Program-made: the position numbers and the translations under genes
Shown: in pieces, positions 1-10,200 of the stretch
Numbering within the stretch: position 1 is the first letter of the stretch
How the letters are laid out: every line of letters begins with the position of its first letter
The notes under the pieces: model-generated
Databases searched by the model: none
Told to the model about the DNA's origin: nothing
The model's input: the letters and a program-made list of their open reading frames with translations, nothing else
Source: Actinomycetes bacterium
Lineage (GTDB): Bacteria > Actinomycetota > JAICYB01
Assembly: GCA_025934435.1 (NCBI GenBank)
Contig: JAICYB010000001.1
Span: forward strand, 1-64,000
DNA length: 64,000 bases
Reading direction: 5' to 3'

Positions 1-9
1 CGCGCCATC

Positions 10-126
10 TTAGCCTTGCCGCTGTTTGTGTTTGGGATTCCGCTTGCAGATAATCCGGACCACGCCCTGGCGTTTGATCACCTTGCAGTGTTCACAGATT
101 GGCTTGACGCTGGACCGTACCTTCAC
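10..126 (-). CDS. rpmJ: 50S ribosomal protein L36
   Basis: This 38-aa protein starts with GTG and reads [18 protein letters not shown], ending in NPKHKQRQG. It is a full-length L36, the small zinc-binding protein of the large ribosomal subunit. The four zinc ligands are C11, C14, C27 and H33. L36 normally sits between infA and rpsM in the ribosomal-protein operon, so rpsM would be expected to the left, outside the window. Upstream of the start there is neither infA nor a Shine-Dalgarno sequence; an unrelated plus-strand frame begins at once. The normal promoter and leader therefore seem to have been replaced. Identity is near certain; whether this copy is expressed is not. Confidence 0.9.
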   Translation of the reverse strand: MKVRSSVKPICEHCKVIKRQGVVRIICKRNPKHKQRQG

Positions 127-127
127 G

Positions 128-409
128 CGCGCCAGAAGCAGCTACGCGCGGGCGCACGAGCACGTCCAGGCGCATGCACTCCGCATCGTCGCGGTGATGC
201 ACGAACACGTGCACACGTACCGGCGTGCGATCGAGCGAGCGCGCAACCGTCGGCGTGGCTTCCGTGAGGGATCAATCGCATTCGGGTTCTCGCCGATCGT
301 GACGATCCCGGAGGAACTTCTCGTCTTGGACCTCGAAGGTCTCGAGGAAGACCCCGCTTCTGATCACGACAGGGTCGCGCTAGGCGCGAGCGAAGGAAGC
401 CCGCAGTGA
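128..409 (+). pseudogene. 5'-truncated reading frame next to rpmJ
   Basis: An open frame with protein-like composition runs from about 128 to a stop that overlaps the GTG of the next gene by four bases (GTGA at 406). Its first half is a continuous Ala/Arg/His-rich helix-like stretch and its end is acidic (IPEELLVLDLEGLEEDP). No start codon with a ribosome binding site lies at its beginning; the first usable starts are GTG 194 or ATG 197, both without a binding site. The simplest reading is a gene that lost its 5' end at the junction with rpmJ. A short gene starting at 194-197 is possible. I do not recognise the family. Confidence 0.4.
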
Positions 410-1182
410 CTCGGCTGGTTCGCCGGTTCGCGGCAGTGGGGCTCGCGTTCGTCATCGCCCTGCTTCTCACGTCGTGCGCGTCTTCAAACTCGATGACCAT
501 GGTGCTCGTCGATCAGACGGCCTCGACCTCAGCGCAGACGGTCCGGGACAGCTACACGGCGGCGATGACCGAGGTCGTGAAGAGCCTCAAGGCGGGCGCG
601 CACATTACGGGTGGGACGATTGGTGCGTCGTCGATCGCTCAGTCGAGCGCGATCTTCGACGCCGTGCTTCCGAAGTACTCCGTGCTCGGCGGACACGACG
701 CCGTTAGTAGCATGCGAAAGCTCGGCCCGGCGGACGACGCCGCGCGAGCGCAAGTGCTCACGGCGTTCGCGAAAGCGGTGCAGCGTTCGAACGAGAACGC
801 ATCGTGCATCGTTGACGGCATCGCAGAGGCCGGACGCGTCTTGCGTTCATCGGCAGCAACGTCGCGGGCGCTCGTGATCATGTCCGACGGGATCGAGGAG
901 TGCGGGTCGAGCCAGGACGGACTCGACTTCGTGATGAACGTGCCGGACCCGGCGCGATCGATCGCCGTGCTCCGCGGTGAGCATCGTCTCCCGGACCTGA
1001 GGAATACGCAGGTGTTCTGGACGGGCTTGCTGGACTCCAGCGTCTCTCCGGTCGACCCGTCCGTCGGCCAACGAATCAGGGACTGGTGGACCCAGTTCTT
1101 CGTGGCGTGTGGCGCCGCCCTGTCACCGACGCAGCTCGGTGGCCCGCTTAGCGGATGGACGGAGTGGGCGTCGAGCCACTGA
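406..1182 (+). CDS. Lipoprotein with VWA-like domain
   Basis: The 258-aa product begins with a basic end, a hydrophobic stretch and the lipobox LLTSC (C at residue 24), so it should be lipid-anchored on the outer face of the membrane. After the anchor comes VLVDQTAST, an approximate DxSxS metal-site motif, and later ALVIMSDGIEECGS, which matches the core strand and SDG turn of von Willebrand factor A domains. VWA domains bind a divalent metal and a protein partner. The GTG start overlaps the stop of the upstream frame (GTGA), which suggests coupling. A perfect hairpin terminator follows at 1197. The partner is unknown, and the DxSxS motif is degenerate. Confidence 0.7.
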   Translation: MTRLVRRFAAVGLAFVIALLLTSCASSNSMTMVLVDQTASTSAQTVRDSYTAAMTEVVKSLKAGAHITGGTIGASSIAQSSAIFDAVLPKYSVLGGHDAVSSMRKLGPADDAARAQVLTAFAKAVQRSNENASCIVDGIAEAGRVLRSSAATSRALVIMSDGIEECGSSQDGLDFVMNVPDPARSIAVLRGEHRLPDLRNTQVFWTGLLDSSVSPVDPSVGQRIRDWWTQFFVACGAALSPTQLGGPLSGWTEWASSH

Positions 1183-1196
1183 GTAGTAGCAGCTGA

Positions 1197-1236
1197 AACG
1201 AACGAGGGGCCGTCTTATGACGGCCCCTCGTTCGTT
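1197..1236. terminator. Bidirectional hairpin terminator
   Basis: Two perfectly complementary 18-base arms (left AACGAACGAGGGGCCGTC, 1197-1214; right 1219-1236) surround the loop TTAT. It lies between the lipoprotein gene (stop 1182) and the convergent gene that ends at 1281, so it can serve both strands. Confidence 0.85.
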
Positions 1237-1280
1237 CTGCGAAGCACGCTGGCTCGATGCCGCCAGATCTGCGGCGGCCG

Positions 1281-1910
1281 TCAGAGGGCCATCACCTTCA
1301 TACGCGCTGCTCGCTCCACCGCCGGCGCTTCGACACCGTGAGCCCGGAGAAGGCGGTCGAGACGCTGCCGTTCGAGTGCGAGTCGAAGTTCGCGAATCTC
1401 GCCAGCAACCCGCAACTGGACCTCGGGCGCGACCGGCGCGCGCAGCGCGAGCACCTCCTGCACCGTAGGCAACGTTGGTCGCGATCGGTCGAACAGACGG
1501 CTCGCACGTATCCGACCGTCCCGTGTCGCGGGACGTCCCCACGAACGAGTGACCGCCGCGAAGAACGCCGGCAGGTCTTCGTCGGCCGGCGGGACGTCGG
1601 GAAAGAACCCGTCCAGCGCAACCGCTTCGAACTCGAATGACCTTACGTCGGCGGTCAGCCAGGCGAGGAAAGTAATCGCGACGTCTGCGTTCGGTATCCA
1701 CTCGTGCGAGACCGGCGCTACGCAGAAGCCGCGGGCGAAGTTGATCTTCCGGTTATACGCGCGCACCTTGCGGTCCAAGGAGATCCAGTACGTTTCATTC
1801 CCTTTGACGATGCGGAATCCCTTGAACCAGCGGAGCTCGGCGCGCTGCTCGGCGCTCAGCAGGGTTTCAAGGAGGGCACGCGCTCGGCGGCTGGCAGCTG
1901 GGCGGTCCAT
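1281..1910 (-). CDS. Hypothetical protein, 209 aa
   Basis: I do not recognise this protein. It is soluble, with no signal peptide or membrane segment. The first half is rich in aromatic residues (KGFRIVKGNETYWISLDRKV, then NFARGFCVAPVSHEWIP); the last third is a long Arg/Glu/Leu-rich helix, probably a coiled coil (VQLRVAGEIRELRLALERQR). I chose ATG at 1910; a TTG codon immediately before it is also possible. It lies ten bases downstream of the 78-aa gene and is probably co-transcribed with it. The pair may be cargo of the island. Confidence 0.6.
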   Translation of the reverse strand: MDRPAASRRARALLETLLSAEQRAELRWFKGFRIVKGNETYWISLDRKVRAYNRKINFARGFCVAPVSHEWIPNADVAITFLAWLTADVRSFEFEAVALDGFFPDVPPADEDLPAFFAAVTRSWGRPATRDGRIRASRLFDRSRPTLPTVQEVLALRAPVAPEVQLRVAGEIRELRLALERQRLDRLLRAHGVEAPAVERAARMKVMAL

Positions 1911-1919
1911 CAACGCGCC

Positions 1920-2156
1920 CTACGCGGCACCGCCCTTGAGGGGGCGAATCCAGAAGATCTCGCCGAGGGTCGGGTCGAACCGCTCGATCTTGACGAACTC
2001 GTCGTCATACGCGCGGGGCTTCCGCTCCATAGGGACGTAGTTCTCCTTCACGAGGTGGAGGAAGGCCGCCTGCGCCTCCGCCACGGATTCCTCGTCGCCT
2101 GTCGACCAAGCCAACTCGCTGTGTCCCGTCTCGTTCAGGATGACCATCTTGCCCAT
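1920..2156 (-). CDS. Hypothetical protein, 78 aa
   Basis: A small acidic protein beginning MGKMVILNETGHSELAW and containing EAQAAFLHLVKENYVPM. The start at 2156 is set by a strong GGAGG binding site six bases upstream; an in-frame start 27 bases further upstream has no such site. The family is not recognised, although the opening strand and the Glu/Ala helix resemble small proteins that hold an adaptor-like fold. First gene of a two-gene minus-strand unit. Confidence 0.6.
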   Translation of the reverse strand: MGKMVILNETGHSELAWSTGDEESVAEAQAAFLHLVKENYVPMERKPRAYDDEFVKIERFDPTLGEIFWIRPLKGGAA

Positions 2157-2423
2157 TTCGACCTCCTCGTCCGACGCGGACATATGTTCCCGTCGCTGTC
2201 AACTGCCAACGTCAGCGCCCGGTTGACGGGGGAGGCACGTATGCCAGGCGGAGCCAGGTGGAGGCCTGGTTCATCCCGGAACGACGCCATCGCCCGGCAG
2301 TTGCATCTGCGATTAACTCTGCGTGCGGAGAGCCTCTCAGTCGCGTTCGGGAGAACGGCTCACGCGGGCTGCGAAGGCGACTAAGCTCGGTCGCTGGAGG
2401 GAACCGATTCAAGCTGCCCGTAG
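2157..2423. other. Divergent intergenic region
   Basis: This stretch separates the two small minus-strand genes from the helicase-nuclease gene and should hold promoters for both directions. I see no repeat, RNA gene or convincing -35/-10 pair. A GGAGGG at about 2396 is too far from the ATG at 2424 to be its ribosome binding site. Confidence 0.4.
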
Positions 2424-5400
2424 ATGACCGTTCACATATCGGCTCGCCTCGCGTGGCACATGGACGGCTGGAACGGCCGGGTCTGTCAGAGCCCGTCCAG
2501 CAACACCTTCTGCGTGGGGAACCACTCATTCCCCGGAGACCAGATCCGGGTATCGAGAGACCTTCCGTGGGAAACGGACAATGCGGGGAAGCACTGTTCC
2601 GAACTCGACGGCATCCCGCCCTGCGTCTACAGCATCAATGCGTTCGGGAAGAAAGCGATCACCGGGTACTCCGATCCGCCGAGTTGGTACCCAGCCGACG
2701 AGCGCCGTACGTGGGAGTTGCCGCCGTACACGATCTGCATCTGGCCCTTCGAAGAGATGTACCGCGACGAGGTCAAGCGCACCGGGAAAGGCCAGACCTA
2801 CGACTACGACAAGCGGCTCGAGTTCGCCGAGGAGTACTTCGCGGAGATCGAAGAGGGCCGTAGCCTCGTCTTTTACTACGCGAACTACAGCAACCCCTTC
2901 TCCGAGGAGGATCACAGCCGCTACGTGATCGTTGGCGCGTCGCGCGTCAAGAAGCTCGGAAAGGTGCGGACGTACGACAACATGACGTCCGAGAACCGCG
3001 CCAAGTACGGCGGCGGATTCGTTTGGGCACTCGACCTGACATCGAGCTATCCCGACGAGGGGCTACGGCTGCCTTATCACCACTACCTCGATCGGCCGGA
3101 CGACGTGGAGCGGTTTCTCGTTGTTCCCTCGAACCCCCGCAACTTCAAGTACGCCACTCGCCAATTCTCAGACGACGACGCGCTCGAGCTGGTGGAGCGG
3201 ACGATTGAGTCCGTTGGTGTTCTGCAAGAGCTCGGTGACACGTCGGAAGATTGGGGTGCGCGTCAAGACTGGTTGCACTCCATCGTTGGGGAACTCTGGA
3301 CCGAGCGTGGCCTCTACCCCGGATTACCCGCGATTCTCACGCATCTTGGGATACCGGAAGCGATCTCGTACTTCCGGAAAGAAAGCGACGCGGGGCGCGA
3401 ACACGACGCGATGCAACGGATCTTTGCCTTTCTCGACGGCAAGGCCGACATAGAGAAAGGGTTGCTGTCGGCCGCAGAGGCGAAGTCGACGCGTCGCCGC
3501 TGGGCCCTACTCGAAGATACCGAACGAGAGCTCCTGAGTCGCTCGCTCCTGAGGTTTGAACTCACCAGCGACCAAGTCGCGAAGATTCTCGACCCGAGTC
3601 GCGACGAGTACGGCATCATCGCAAGCACTTCGGAAATCACCGAGAACCCTTACGTCCTCGCCGAGCAGTACCTAGGTGATGACCCGGACGACACCATCTC
3701 GTTCTCAAAGATCGACCACGGCACGCTTCCATCACCAGAACTCGGAGGCGACCCGCTCGTCGATACGGACGACTGGCGTCGTCTCCGCGGCCTTTGCGTC
3801 GAACGCCTCAAGAAGGAGCAGTCAGACGTCTTCGTTGCAGCGAAACAGCTGATTCACGACATCAACCATCGGTTGAGCTTCTATCCGGAGTGGAAGCGCC
3901 ATCAGTTCACGGAGCGTTACCTCGACGTCGACAGAGACGATCTCGAGCGCGCGCTGGTGTTGCGAAACGAAGCAAGCGCGCTGTGGATCTACCTCCGCGA
4001 CGCGCACGAAGACGAGCGGCTCATCGAGACCACGCTCCGTCAACTCGCGAAGCGAAAGGCGATTGCCCTTCGGACGCCTCTCACCGAGAAGCACTGGGGC
4101 GAATACCTCCGTGATCCGAACAGTCCACTTGCAAGTCTCGCCGGCGACGAATATGCGAGGGCCCTGGCGGGCCAGGCATCGGTGTGCGCCGAGATCTTCA
4201 GTCGTCCTCTATGCGTCTTAGCCGGGGAAGCTGGAACCGGAAAGACGACAGTCGTCAGCGCGCTAATCCAGGCAATTGAACGGACCGAGGGTGCGGGAGC
4301 TTCGTTCCAGCTCCTCGCGCCGACCGGCAAGGCCGCCGAACGACTGCGAGAACGGACCGGGAGACGGGGAGAGACGGCGACGATTCACTCGTTTCTGGCC
4401 AAACGTGGCTGGCTTAACGAGAACATGACCTTCAAGAGGGTCGGAGGGCATCAAGAGGACGACGTCAGCACATTCATCATCGATGAGTCTTCGATGTTGA
4501 GTCTCGAGCTGACGGCCGCGCTGTTCCGTGCAATCAACTGGAATGCCGTGCAGCGCCTGGTCCTCGTCGGAGACCCGAACCAGCTGCCACCGATCGGTAG
4601 GGGACGCGTCTTCGCCGACATCATCGATTGGCTGCGAGAACTCGGGGGTGTCGGTGAACTTGCGATCAACGTGCGCCAGATGGAAAACCGAGTGCTGGGC
4701 CGGGGCACCGGAATCCTCGAACTCGCGGACGCGTACGTGCGACAGCCACCGGCCGCCGACCGCGACACGAGCGCAGAGTCGGCTCATGCGGAGGAGATCC
4801 TTCGACGTGTGCAAGAAGGTGGCGAGGTGGACGAGGACCTTCGGGTGCTTTACTGGCGCGGGGGCGACGACCTGCGCCATCAGCTGGTCGGGCAGCTGAT
4901 GGCAGACATCGGGACGGACACGGGCGCAGACCTGAATCCTGCCCGCCCTTGGGAGTTCTGGCGCGGCGCTTTCAAAGACAACAAGCGGCCGGATCTCTAC
5001 CAAGTGTTGACACCGTACCGTGGTGAAGAATTTGGAACCGAGTCACTGAACCAGACGCTGCAGGAGACCGTCCACCAGCGCTCCGCTGGCGAGTTGAGGG
5101 CGATTGACGGGATCGCCCTGAACGACAAGGTCATGCAGGTCGTAAATCGACCACCGTCCAACCCGATTTGGGCGTACTGCTGGTCTACGCGGAAGTCGGA
5201 TCGTGTCGAGGTCTACAACGGAGAGCTCGGCTTCACCCAGCCCCACGGTTTCGACCGTAACGAGGTGCGGAAGCCGTACTTCCGTCCGGATCGGTTCTCG
5301 GTCTGCTTCTCGTCGAAGACCGACTACGCCGTCGGATATGGCCGCAGGCTCGGGAAGTCCTCGGACGGGAAGTGGATGAGGAACGAGTCCGTGGAGGAAA

Positions 5401-6029
5401 ACCTCGAACTCGCGTACGCCGTCTCGATCCACAAGGCACAGGGAAGCGATTTCCAACGGGTGTACTTCGTGGTTCCGAAGCACAAGCGTGCACTCTTGTC
5501 CCGTGAGCTGTTCTATACGGGTCTAACGCGAGCGTCCCGACATTGCACGCTGCTAATCGAGGAAGACATCTCCGCGCTTCTCAGCATGCGACGCCTCGAA
5601 CAGTCGCGCCTGCTGAGGATCAATGCGTCGCTGTTCGACTTCCATCCCGTTCCGGATGAGCTGCGGGTCCTGGGCGACTGGTACGAAGAGGGAAAAATCC
5701 ATTCGACATTGTCCGAGTACATGGTCCGCTCCAAGAGCGAAGTGATCATCACAAACCTACTCGTCGACCGTGGCATACCCTTCAGGTACGAAGTTCCTCT
5801 GTATGCCCCGGACGGGACCTTCTACCTGCCGGACTTCACGATCACATGGCAGGGGAAGGAGTGGTACTGGGAGCACGTCGGGCGCCTTGATCTCGAGGCG
5901 TATCGAAACCATTGGGAAACCAAGGAAGCTTGGTACGCGAAGCACTTCCCGGATCAGATGGTGTCAACGGTCGAATCCGGAGGCCTCTCGAAGAACGCCC
6001 TCGCGCTCATCGAAGCGCATTTCAGCTAG
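2424..6029 (+). CDS. RecD-like SF1 helicase with C-terminal nuclease domain
   Basis: This 1201-aa protein has three parts. Residues 1-250 are an unassigned domain opening ISARLAWHMDGWNGRVCQSP. Residues about 590-1050 form a RecD2-type helicase: Walker A GEAGTGKTT (~600), Walker B IIDESSM (~685), GDPNQLPPIG (motif III), and VSIHKAQGSDF (~1000), the UvrD_C_2 motif. The last ~100 residues look like a PD-(D/E)XK endonuclease, with a Glu in KSEVIITNLL, then YLPDFTI and WYWEHVG. A helicase-nuclease fusion of this sort should unwind and cut DNA. It is transcribed toward the minus-strand defence operon and ends 11 bases from it, so it is probably a partner or a neighbouring defence gene. The helicase call is firm; the nuclease is by motif only. 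Confidence 0.85.
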   Translation: MTVHISARLAWHMDGWNGRVCQSPSSNTFCVGNHSFPGDQIRVSRDLPWETDNAGKHCSELDGIPPCVYSINAFGKKAITGYSDPPSWYPADERRTWELPPYTICIWPFEEMYRDEVKRTGKGQTYDYDKRLEFAEEYFAEIEEGRSLVFYYANYSNPFSEEDHSRYVIVGASRVKKLGKVRTYDNMTSENRAKYGGGFVWALDLTSSYPDEGLRLPYHHYLDRPDDVERFLVVPSNPRNFKYATRQFSDDDALELVERTIESVGVLQELGDTSEDWGARQDWLHSIVGELWTERGLYPGLPAILTHLGIPEAISYFRKESDAGREHDAMQRIFAFLDGKADIEKGLLSAAEAKSTRRRWALLEDTERELLSRSLLRFELTSDQVAKILDPSRDEYGIIASTSEITENPYVLAEQYLGDDPDDTISFSKIDHGTLPSPELGGDPLVDTDDWRRLRGLCVERLKKEQSDVFVAAKQLIHDINHRLSFYPEWKRHQFTERYLDVDRDDLERALVLRNEASALWIYLRDAHEDERLIETTLRQLAKRKAIALRTPLTEKHWGEYLRDPNSPLASLAGDEYARALAGQASVCAEIFSRPLCVLAGEAGTGKTTVVSALIQAIERTEGAGASFQLLAPTGKAAERLRERTGRRGETATIHSFLAKRGWLNENMTFKRVGGHQEDDVSTFIIDESSMLSLELTAALFRAINWNAVQRLVLVGDPNQLPPIGRGRVFADIIDWLRELGGVGELAINVRQMENRVLGRGTGILELADAYVRQPPAADRDTSAESAHAEEILRRVQEGGEVDEDLRVLYWRGGDDLRHQLVGQLMADIGTDTGADLNPARPWEFWRGAFKDNKRPDLYQVLTPYRGEEFGTESLNQTLQETVHQRSAGELRAIDGIALNDKVMQVVNRPPSNPIWAYCWSTRKSDRVEVYNGELGFTQPHGFDRNEVRKPYFRPDRFSVCFSSKTDYAVGYGRRLGKSSDGKWMRNESVEENLELAYAVSIHKAQGSDFQRVYFVVPKHKRALLSRELFYTGLTRASRHCTLLIEEDISALLSMRRLEQSRLLRINASLFDFHPVPDELRVLGDWYEEGKIHSTLSEYMVRSKSEVIITNLLVDRGIPFRYEVPLYAPDGTFYLPDFTITWQGKEWYWEHVGRLDLEAYRNHWETKEAWYAKHFPDQMVSTVESGGLSKNALALIEAHFS

Positions 6030-6039
6030 TTCGGCAGCG

Positions 6040-7239
6040 CTATCCGGAAGAACGGGCGGAGTCTCCATCGGCGCGGTCCCGCGCGATCAGACCAAGCCCA
6101 CGCCGAACGTCGACCGCTTCGATCGTCTTTCCATGCGCGAGGCGATTTCGTGCTCCAGCGAGCCAGTCGACCAACTTACGCCGAGACGTAGGTGTCCTAA
6201 GAGCTGGCGATTCTCTGATCAGGCTCGCGAGGGGCCCGATCTCCAAGGATTCAAAGTCTCTACCCGTCCAAGCTGGCCCGACTCGGCTCGCATGCGCCGC
6301 TACCCATTGGCCGATGCGACGGCGCTCCAACTCGATTCGCGGAAACAACACGCGGACTTGGGCAACCCAGACACATCGTGGCAGCGCGAGTTCGTCGCTT
6401 GCGGTCTCGCAACAGACGTGTTGCTCTAGACCCTGCCACCACTCGACCGCGCCGACCGACCAAGCTTCGAGTAGCTCTGCGGGCGGGCGCTCCGGACGAC
6501 GGTCGTGGCGAGTCAGGTGAAAACCCGTCCTCACTCGATCGCCTCCGGTTCGGACGTAAGCAGCCAGCTGCTCTCGAAGCTCGAGAATCGTTCCGTCCCA
6601 CGTACGCGAGAGGTGATCCGCCAAGTCCAGATCGAAGCGCGCCACCTCGACGATGACGTCACGATCCTCATCGCTTCGGTCCACGGTTGCGTCGACGTAT
6701 GCCATGGTGTCCAGTCGTCCCAGTACGCCCCACCACCAACGGTGTCTTAGATTCAAATCCTTCGGCGGTAGCGAGTCTGTGTCCTCTGGCGCAACGATCG
6801 TTAGGAAGACGGTTCGGTTGCGAGTGCTGACCTCTTTGGCTATCGCGCTGTATTCGGCTACGAACATCGACCAACGAGCGAGCTCTTGTTGTGCCGAGCC
6901 CGTTGCGTCGATGATTGCGATTCGCCTCCCGAGATTTGGATGGAACGCAAGCGTCCCCGCATTGACGACTTCGCCCGGGTACTCACGCCTGAGCCCGAAG
7001 GTCTCATACAGACCGTCAACCACGGGGCCTTCCCGTCCGGCGAGTGCTGATAATTCGATGTCGTAGCGATCATATGCATCGAAATGCGGTTCTTGCAGAG
7101 CCGCAGCAAGTACAGACGCGCCATGTTTCGGAATGACGACGAACACGCAAGAACCATCCAAGAACTCTTCGACGAGCGCTGAAAAGAATCTTCTTACACC
7201 GGGAAGTTCAAGCCGTGGGTTGGGCGCAAGGGGGAGCAC
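6040..7239 (-). CDS. Operon-terminal protein with HEPN-like motif
   Basis: This 399-aa protein starts with GTG five bases after the stop of the giant ATPase gene and has GAGG just upstream, so it is the last gene of the operon. Residues 1-170 resemble a nucleotide-binding fold without a clear P-loop: CVFVVIPKHGASVL, then GRRIAIIDATG and RTVFLTIVAPED in the places of core strands. Near the C terminus is LAGARNRLAHGKTIEAVD. RNRLAH matches the R-x4-H motif of HEPN ribonucleases in a suitable helical setting. If real, this would be the RNA-cleaving toxic effector of the system. This is an inference from one short motif; the rest of the protein is not recognised. Confidence 0.6.
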   Translation of the reverse strand: MLPLAPNPRLELPGVRRFFSALVEEFLDGSCVFVVIPKHGASVLAAALQEPHFDAYDRYDIELSALAGREGPVVDGLYETFGLRREYPGEVVNAGTLAFHPNLGRRIAIIDATGSAQQELARWSMFVAEYSAIAKEVSTRNRTVFLTIVAPEDTDSLPPKDLNLRHRWWWGVLGRLDTMAYVDATVDRSDEDRDVIVEVARFDLDLADHLSRTWDGTILELREQLAAYVRTGGDRVRTGFHLTRHDRRPERPPAELLEAWSVGAVEWWQGLEQHVCCETASDELALPRCVWVAQVRVLFPRIELERRRIGQWVAAHASRVGPAWTGRDFESLEIGPLASLIRESPALRTPTSRRKLVDWLAGARNRLAHGKTIEAVDVRRGLGLIARDRADGDSARSSG

Positions 7240-7244
7240 GATCC

Positions 7245-10200
7245 TCAGGTGGCGGCATCAACCTGGGAGGCGGCGCCGAGAACGGGCTCTGGCCGGAGCC
7301 GCCCTTCGACGTTATCCAGAACGCTCAAGGCGCGTAGGATCTCCATTGTCTCGGCAGGTGCGTCGACCACACCGTCCAGGAGATCCAAAGACTCATCTAG
7401 GGAGATGGGATCGCCGTACTCCAACATCGCGCGCCACGCACGGAATAACTCGTCGAGTGCCGTCAGACCCGAATCCTCAAGCAGCTGACGAGCAAAGTCA
7501 CCATCTGCAAGCCGAGCCCTGCATTCAGAGAGGGCGGTTTGTCGACTTGCGCCGGATAGACACTTGCTCGCCACTAACTCAACGAGCGAAGGCCATCCGC
7601 CACTCACCGCGAGGAGTTCCGCCCGTTGCCCTTCCTCTTGGAAGGGCAACTCCGTCTCGCCAAGCCAAGCACGAAGCGATAGCTCGTCCCACCGTTTGAG
7701 CTCGACTTGAGCGATCTCATTCGAAGTGCCTGATGCAGCAATGGAACGCCAAATATTGACGTTCTCCGTGCCCGCGACGAAGACAACGCCTGTTCCCGGC
7801 GTGTTTCGTTGCGCTTCTACTGCAGCCGTGACCGAGTCCATTGCGAGCCGTGCGTTAGCGGCACGACGCAGATCTACAACGTAGACCTTGTGGACGCCTT
7901 CACGCGCCGAGGGCTTCACGCGCTGGAGGGTGGCCTTGCCGCGCGGGTTGACGGCTTCGACCTCGAGGTAGGCGTCGTCCGCCGCTGCTTTCTCCAGGGC
8001 CGGTCGGACCAGATGGATGCCAACGGCCTGCGAGCCAATGATGAGTCGAACACCGCCGTCCGAGCGCGTTACATCGCGGAGTTGCTGCTCGGTAAGCGGG
8101 GACCGCTCCGTGACGCTCTTGAGTGATCTTCGGTAGGAGCGCGCGTCAAAGTGTCTCGGGAGTTCCCAATGGGAGGACTCGTTGAGCCGCTCGAGTATCT
8201 GATCCTCAGTACCGAGCATCCGCAGCACGTTTGGGCTCCGGAATCGGTAGCGGCCTTCCTTCGCTCGGGCCGCATCCAGTACGCCCAGTCCCACCATCTC
8301 TTCGAGCAGAACACGCAAGTCGTCGCCCGTCATCGTTGCGAAACCCGCGGGCCAGTGCTCGGTGCACGCCTCTCGAAGCTCCGTTGCGGTTGGTTCCACG
8401 TCCCCGTCGCCGACGTGAGTGAGGAAGGCGAGTGTGTAAGCGATAGCCAGGTATCTCGTGTCGAGTTGGAGTGTGAGTTCGAAGCGCTCTTTGATTTGAT
8501 CGAGCAGATCGGGGCGATCGTAGACCAGTTGAACGTCATCGTTTCGGATCTCGTACGGCGGAGCCGAACTGCGCATCGGCGATCTGAGGAGGTGATCCAT
8601 CAACGCATTGCCGTAGAGCTGGATGAGTGAAGGCTGGTAGTTGCAGTACCCGAGGATTCGGCTCACCAGATCGTCCGACTCGAAGCGATACCCCAATGCC
8701 TCGAGCGGACGATGGAGCAGGTCGAAGGCTGCCTGCGGCGGTAGCGGCCCGACCGCGATCGGATCGCCGAGGTGAGCGAACGGTTGGTTCGGGATGCTCT
8801 GGAAGCGTTGGACTTGGTGAAGTCCGGCAAACACCGGTTTGAATCGCCTATCGCTGTCTTCGAGGAGTCCCTTCAGCCTCAACACATTCTCGAATTTCGG
8901 CGAGTCGGCATCGAGGAACGAGTCCGCTTCATCGAGCAGGAGGACTAACCTTCGGATAGGGCTGGTCGCAAGCCATGCGTCGATTGCCGCGACCACCTCA
9001 GCGAAGACATCGCCCCCGGAACGGCCATCCTTTGCGATGCCAGCCTTTGCAAGGTAGGCCCGGATCACGCTCCAAACGTTCCCGGCGGGACTCAGTGTGC
9101 CGACGCCCTCTCGTCGCAGGTCGACATACACCGCGCGCAAGCCCTCGGCCTTGTTGATCTCGTCTTCCGCGGCGTGAAGCAAGGCGGACTTACCGAGCTG
9201 CCGGCCTCCATAGATGAAGGAGGTGCCGTGGAGATCGGTGATGCTCGCGAGCTCTTGGGCGCGGCCATAGAACATCTCAGGAGGGACCATGCCGGCGGCG
9301 AATGGACGGAAAGGGTTTACGCCGGAGTACGGCAGAACCGCACGCATCGTACAGTCGAAGCGTCCGTCGCCTCGCGCGGCGGCGAAGAGGATTACCGCAT
9401 CATCGATGACGACGACCTTGGACGCACGCTTACGACACTCGACGGCTAACGTCCTGCGGGCATCCTGATCGAGCAAGCCGGAATAGAGGACGACGGTACC
9501 TTGGTCGGGTCCTTCACGATTGATCCAGTTGAGGATCTCCGCGGGACTAGGCTCCCGCGCGCAAAGAAGAACCCTGCGTGTCGTTCCGCCTTCAGACCCG
9601 AAGGTCGGAACTAGGGCTTTACCGTTCAGCTGGACGCCGTTGAGCTCGATCCACGCTCGCCGTTTGTCGCCGTGGTCGCCCTTGAGTCTCGAATTGTCGA
9701 TCTCGATGCCGAGAAGAGAGAGTGCACGCCGCAGCTGCCCTGGAGCCGACTTTCCCGGTTCAAGCTCGAGCCACGCATCGAGCCCTTCGGCGATCCACTC
9801 ACGTCGTTCGGCCGGCATCGAGTCGAATCGAAGCGGACCGATCTTTTCTCCCTGCGTGATTGCCGCCGTCACTCGCCGGTCCAGTCTCTGCGTCTGCAGA
9901 AAGTCGATAATCGGAAGCAGATCGGAGATCTCTTCAGTCGGTAGTGCTCGCTCCGGGATCGCTTCACCTGCTTCAACTAGAGCGAAGTACTCCTCTGCCG
10001 TGATTAGGTCGGCGGCGTTGATTGCCTCTTGGATACGCGCCAAGTCGCCGTCGTCGGCACGTCCCGTAGTGGCGAGCGTCGCCAGACGACGTTCGAACGC
10101 TGTTCTCGCGTGGCCGGCGGCCTCACGGGCACGCTCAACTATCTCGTCAACCTCTTCTCTCAGGCGATCAAAATCGACGCGCTCGTTCGAGCCGAGCGTG

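Noticed and set aside
123-500. 125-codon minus-strand frame near the left edge
   Set aside because: Low-complexity Arg/Ala/Ser sequence, no binding site, and antisense to the lipoprotein start and the truncated frame.
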